Shown piece after piece: positions 6,662-8,729 of a DNA stretch of 8,729 nt. Positions within the stretch are counted from its first letter, which is position 1, and each line of letters begins with the position of its first letter. The position numbers were made by a program, and so were the translations under genes. The stretch is from JBBQUN01 sp038212405 (GTDB taxonomy: Bacteria; Actinomycetota; Acidimicrobiia; Acidimicrobiales; SZUA-35): NCBI GenBank assembly GCA_038212405.1, contig JBBQUN010000206.1:1-8729 (forward strand), given 5' to 3'. Below the pieces are notes generated by a model. That model was not told the DNA's origin. It saw nothing but the letters and a program-made list of their open reading frames with translations, and did not search any database.

Positions 6662-7462
6662 ATGTTGGCTCCGAAGCGCCACGAGATCATTCTCGAGACC
6701 GTCCGTCGCGATGGCTCGGTGCGCGTACGCGATCTGGTCGAACAGCTCGGCATCTCCGACATGACGGTGCGCCGTGATCTGGATCTTCTCGACGAAGGTG
6801 GGCTTCTCACCAAGGTCCACGGTGGCGCCACCCGAGTCTCGGTGCTGACGACCGAGGAGCCGGGGTTCGAGGCGAAGCAAACTCGCCAAGCCGACCAGAA
6901 GATTGCCATCGCGCAAGCAGCAGCGAAGCTCGTCGAACCGGGATTCGCCGTTGGTCTCACCGCAGGAACCACCACGTGGCAACTCGCCAACCACCTGCTC
7001 TCGATCGACAACCTCACCGTCATCACCAACTCGCCGTCGGTCGCCCAGGTCTTCTACCGCTCCACCAACCACTCGGTCACCACCGTGCTCACCGGCGGAG
7101 TCCGCACTCCGAGCGACGCACTCGTCGGCCCGCTTGCGACCGCCGCACTCTCGGCACTGCAACTCGACCTGGTGTTCATGGGGGTTCATGGCATGGACCC
7201 CGTCCACGGATACTCGACCCCGAACCTGGCCGAGGCAGAAACCAACCGGGCCTTCGTCGGCTCCGCTCGTGGACTCGTGATCGTTGCCGATCACACGAAG
7301 TGGATGACCCCTGGACTGGCAACGATCACGGCACTGAGAGACGCCGACGTGGTGGTTACCGGGTCGCAGCTCGACGCAACGGCCATCGAACATTTCACCA
7401 GCTTCGACGACACCGAACTCATCCTCGTCGACCACGAATCACGAGCACTCGAGGCCCAGTGA
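6662..7462 (+). CDS. DeoR-family transcriptional repressor of sugar metabolism
   Basis: This 266-residue regulator has the two-part DeoR layout. Residues 6-57 form a winged helix-turn-helix with the family signature VRVRDLVEQLGISDMTVRRDL (20-40) ending in the wing KVHGGA. Residues about 77-235 form the DeoRC sensor domain, with the phosphosugar-binding loop LTAGTTT (99-105), TNSP (122-125), TGG (144-146), GVHGMD (174-179) and ADHTKW (209-214). Members usually repress sugar operons until a phosphorylated sugar intermediate binds; galactose-1-phosphate or a relative is a plausible inducer here, by inference. The start is fixed by the family N-terminus (MLAPKRHEII), although no ribosome binding site precedes it. 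It is divergent from the transport operon across 217 bases that contain the candidate operators, so it is the likely regulator of both. Confidence 0.93.
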   Translation: MLAPKRHEIILETVRRDGSVRVRDLVEQLGISDMTVRRDLDLLDEGGLLTKVHGGATRVSVLTTEEPGFEAKQTRQADQKIAIAQAAAKLVEPGFAVGLTAGTTTWQLANHLLSIDNLTVITNSPSVAQVFYRSTNHSVTTVLTGGVRTPSDALVGPLATAALSALQLDLVFMGVHGMDPVHGYSTPNLAEAETNRAFVGSARGLVIVADHTKWMTPGLATITALRDADVVVTGSQLDATAIEHFTSFDDTELILVDHESRALEAQ

Positions 7463-7493
7463 CCGAGGCTGTTGCTCTGCGGCCGGCGGTTTC

Positions 7494-8729
7494 CTACTCC
7501 GTCAGGCGGATGGGGTCGCCGATGATCGACACACCCCACGTCGTTGTTTCGTTCGCGTTGTTGTCGTCCTTGTACTCGACCTGCCACCAACAGTTCTCCG
7601 GCACTCCAGTGACGGCTTGGCACGAGTAGCCATCCAGGTCGAGGACGATCAGCAAGGTGCGATCCTGGAACGAGTAGCCGTCCTGCTTGATACACGAGAC
7701 CGTCGTTGCCCCCTCAGGGCAAGTCTGGGTGATCGGCGCGCTCGGACTGCCAAAGTCGGGGAACGTACCGCATCGGTAGTTGTAGGCAGAACAGTCGATC
7801 GAGTGCCAGGAGAATGGAACGTAGTCGCCATGCGGGTCGACAATCCTCACCTCGTCGATGCCGTCGGCCGGGTCGAAGAGTTCGATGTGCATGGTCTTGC
7901 CCTCATGGATCTCGGCAATCTCCGCGAGATACAGCCGCGTGAGCCCGATCGCCCCACTCGCAAACATCCTTGCGTCGGTGTAGGCAGTCAGATACTTCTT
8001 GGCAAAGATGTTCGGACAGGTTGCCGACGCCGTTGGTCCCTGGCGGGTGCACATCCAATTACCGGTCGTTCCCGAGGGAACGACACGCAATGAATAGAGG
8101 CTGCGACGGTTCGCCGCGTAGTCGGTGTTCTTGGCCTGGAGGACATATCGACCGCTGGCGAAGATCGGTGCGATATCGACCCAAGGAGCGGGCTCGTTCG
8201 TCCGAGTCCATCCCGAACCGTTTGCCGGACAGATCGCCGTGCTCGGCCGATTGATCTGGATGTCGACGAGCGGTGGTTGCAGCACATTGTCGTTGTCGTC
8301 GATGGCGGTGTCGTCGGCGTCGAAGAAGCGGAATCGCATTCCGGCGTTGGCCTGCTGGCCGCCGTTCTCGAAACAGGTGGTGCGGGCCTGCAAGGTGTAG
8401 GCGCCGTCGACCGGCACATCGACGATGAATGTGTGTCCCTCGTCGCGGTGGTTCGGGTTGGTATTGTTCGGGCAGGCTCCGCCGGCCCCAACGAAGTCGC
8501 CCGTTGCTCGGCCTTCGCATTCGGTCATGGCTCGTAGCCAATAGTTGGCCGGCGTGCCGTTGGTCATGTCGGTGCCGACGCCGAGTGCCGACGTCGGATT
8601 GCCCATCGGAACGGGGAACACGTACTGGGCCGCGGCGAACCGGTGAATGGAAATGTCGTCGGAATCGACGACGACACCACCGAAATAGACCTCGCCCTGG
8701 GTGTAGATGTCGACTCGGACCTGTTCGTT
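7494..8729 (-). CDS. Cysteine-rich extracellular protein, possibly TadG-like pilus/surface protein, C-terminal part
   Basis: The frame is open to the right edge, so these are the last 411 residues of a larger protein; its true start is outside the window. I do not recognise a characterised family with certainty. It has no membrane segment, an even number of cysteines (12), many Asp, Asn, Thr and Tyr residues and repeated beta-strand-like stretches such as HTFIVDVPVDGAYTLQARTT, all typical of secreted disulphide-bonded proteins. The visible N-terminal stretch VYFGGVVVDSDDISIHRFAA followed by QYVFPVPMGNP resembles the end of the TadE/TadG-like domain in Acidimicrobiia Flp-pilus proteins; this is from memory and moderate at best. 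The end, WGVSIIGDPIRLTE, looks like a closing strand of a beta domain. It is convergent with the regulator, 31 bases apart, and probably unrelated to sugar use. Confidence 0.75.
   Translation of the reverse strand, partial: NEQVRVDIYTQGEVYFGGVVVDSDDISIHRFAAAQYVFPVPMGNPTSALGVGTDMTNGTPANYWLRAMTECEGRATGDFVGAGGACPNNTNPNHRDEGHTFIVDVPVDGAYTLQARTTCFENGGQQANAGMRFRFFDADDTAIDDNDNVLQPPLVDIQINRPSTAICPANGSGWTRTNEPAPWVDIAPIFASGRYVLQAKNTDYAANRRSLYSLRVVPSGTTGNWMCTRQGPTASATCPNIFAKKYLTAYTDARMFASGAIGLTRLYLAEIAEIHEGKTMHIELFDPADGIDEVRIVDPHGDYVPFSWHSIDCSAYNYRCGTFPDFGSPSAPITQTCPEGATTVSCIKQDGYSFQDRTLLIVLDLDGYSCQAVTGVPENCWWQVEYKDDNNANETTTWGVSIIGDPIRLTE

Noticed and set aside
6569..7435. Minus-strand open frame (288 codons) opposite the DeoR-family gene
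   Set aside because: The plus strand carries all DeoR motifs; the antisense product has no recognisable domain and would run through the operon promoter.
7463..7493. Bidirectional terminator between the converging regulator and surface-protein genes
   Set aside because: The 31 bases contain only an imperfect ACCG/CGGT pairing with mismatches and no T-run, too weak to call.
8619..8621. GTG as the start of the right-hand minus-strand gene
   Set aside because: The frame continues without a stop to the window edge with the same protein character, so this valine is internal.

Overview
The window is GC-rich and carries a compact sugar-utilisation locus of the kind found in high-GC Gram-positive bacteria (Actinomycetota). 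The grounds are an ABC sugar uptake system without its own ATPase, a twin-arginine lipoprotein binding protein, a TTG start and tight ATGA gene overlaps. An Acidimicrobiia-like source is possible, because the last gene resembles TadG-like surface proteins I associate with that group, but this is a weak inference.

Layout. At the left edge, on the minus strand, are the first 28 codons of an ABC permease of the oligopeptide (DppB/OppB) type. Positions 87-204 are noncoding with two short hairpins. From 6444 down to 205 lies one co-directional minus-strand cluster, in transcription order: a sugar-binding lipoprotein (5086-6444), a MalF-like permease (4062-5057), a MalG-like permease (3175-4065), galactose-1-phosphate uridylyltransferase GalT (2298-3170) and a family GH36 alpha-galactosidase (205-2301). 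The three downstream junctions are ATGA overlaps or a 4-base gap, so translation is probably coupled. Across a 217-base intergenic region (6445-6661) a DeoR-family repressor is read divergently on the plus strand (6662-7462). A 3'-terminal fragment of a large, cysteine-rich, apparently extracellular protein converges on it from the right edge (7494-8729, minus).

How it works together (inference from families). The lipoprotein and two permeases import an alpha-galactoside such as melibiose, raffinose or a galactosyl-glycerol, probably energised by a shared ATPase encoded elsewhere. The cytoplasmic GH36 enzyme releases galactose, and GalT moves galactose-1-phosphate into the UDP-sugar pool. Galactokinase and the epimerase are not in the window. 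The DeoR repressor probably senses a sugar phosphate.

The most informative noncoding signal is in 6445-6661. The six-base core AAYCAA occurs four times in one orientation; one copy overlaps the predicted -35 box of the transport operon and the other three cluster just after the predicted start of transcription. A 16-base palindrome lies in the predicted leader. The genes are individually familiar. I do not see a clearly new system; the novelty is mainly in the operator arrangement, the gene combination and the uncharacterised surface protein at the right end.
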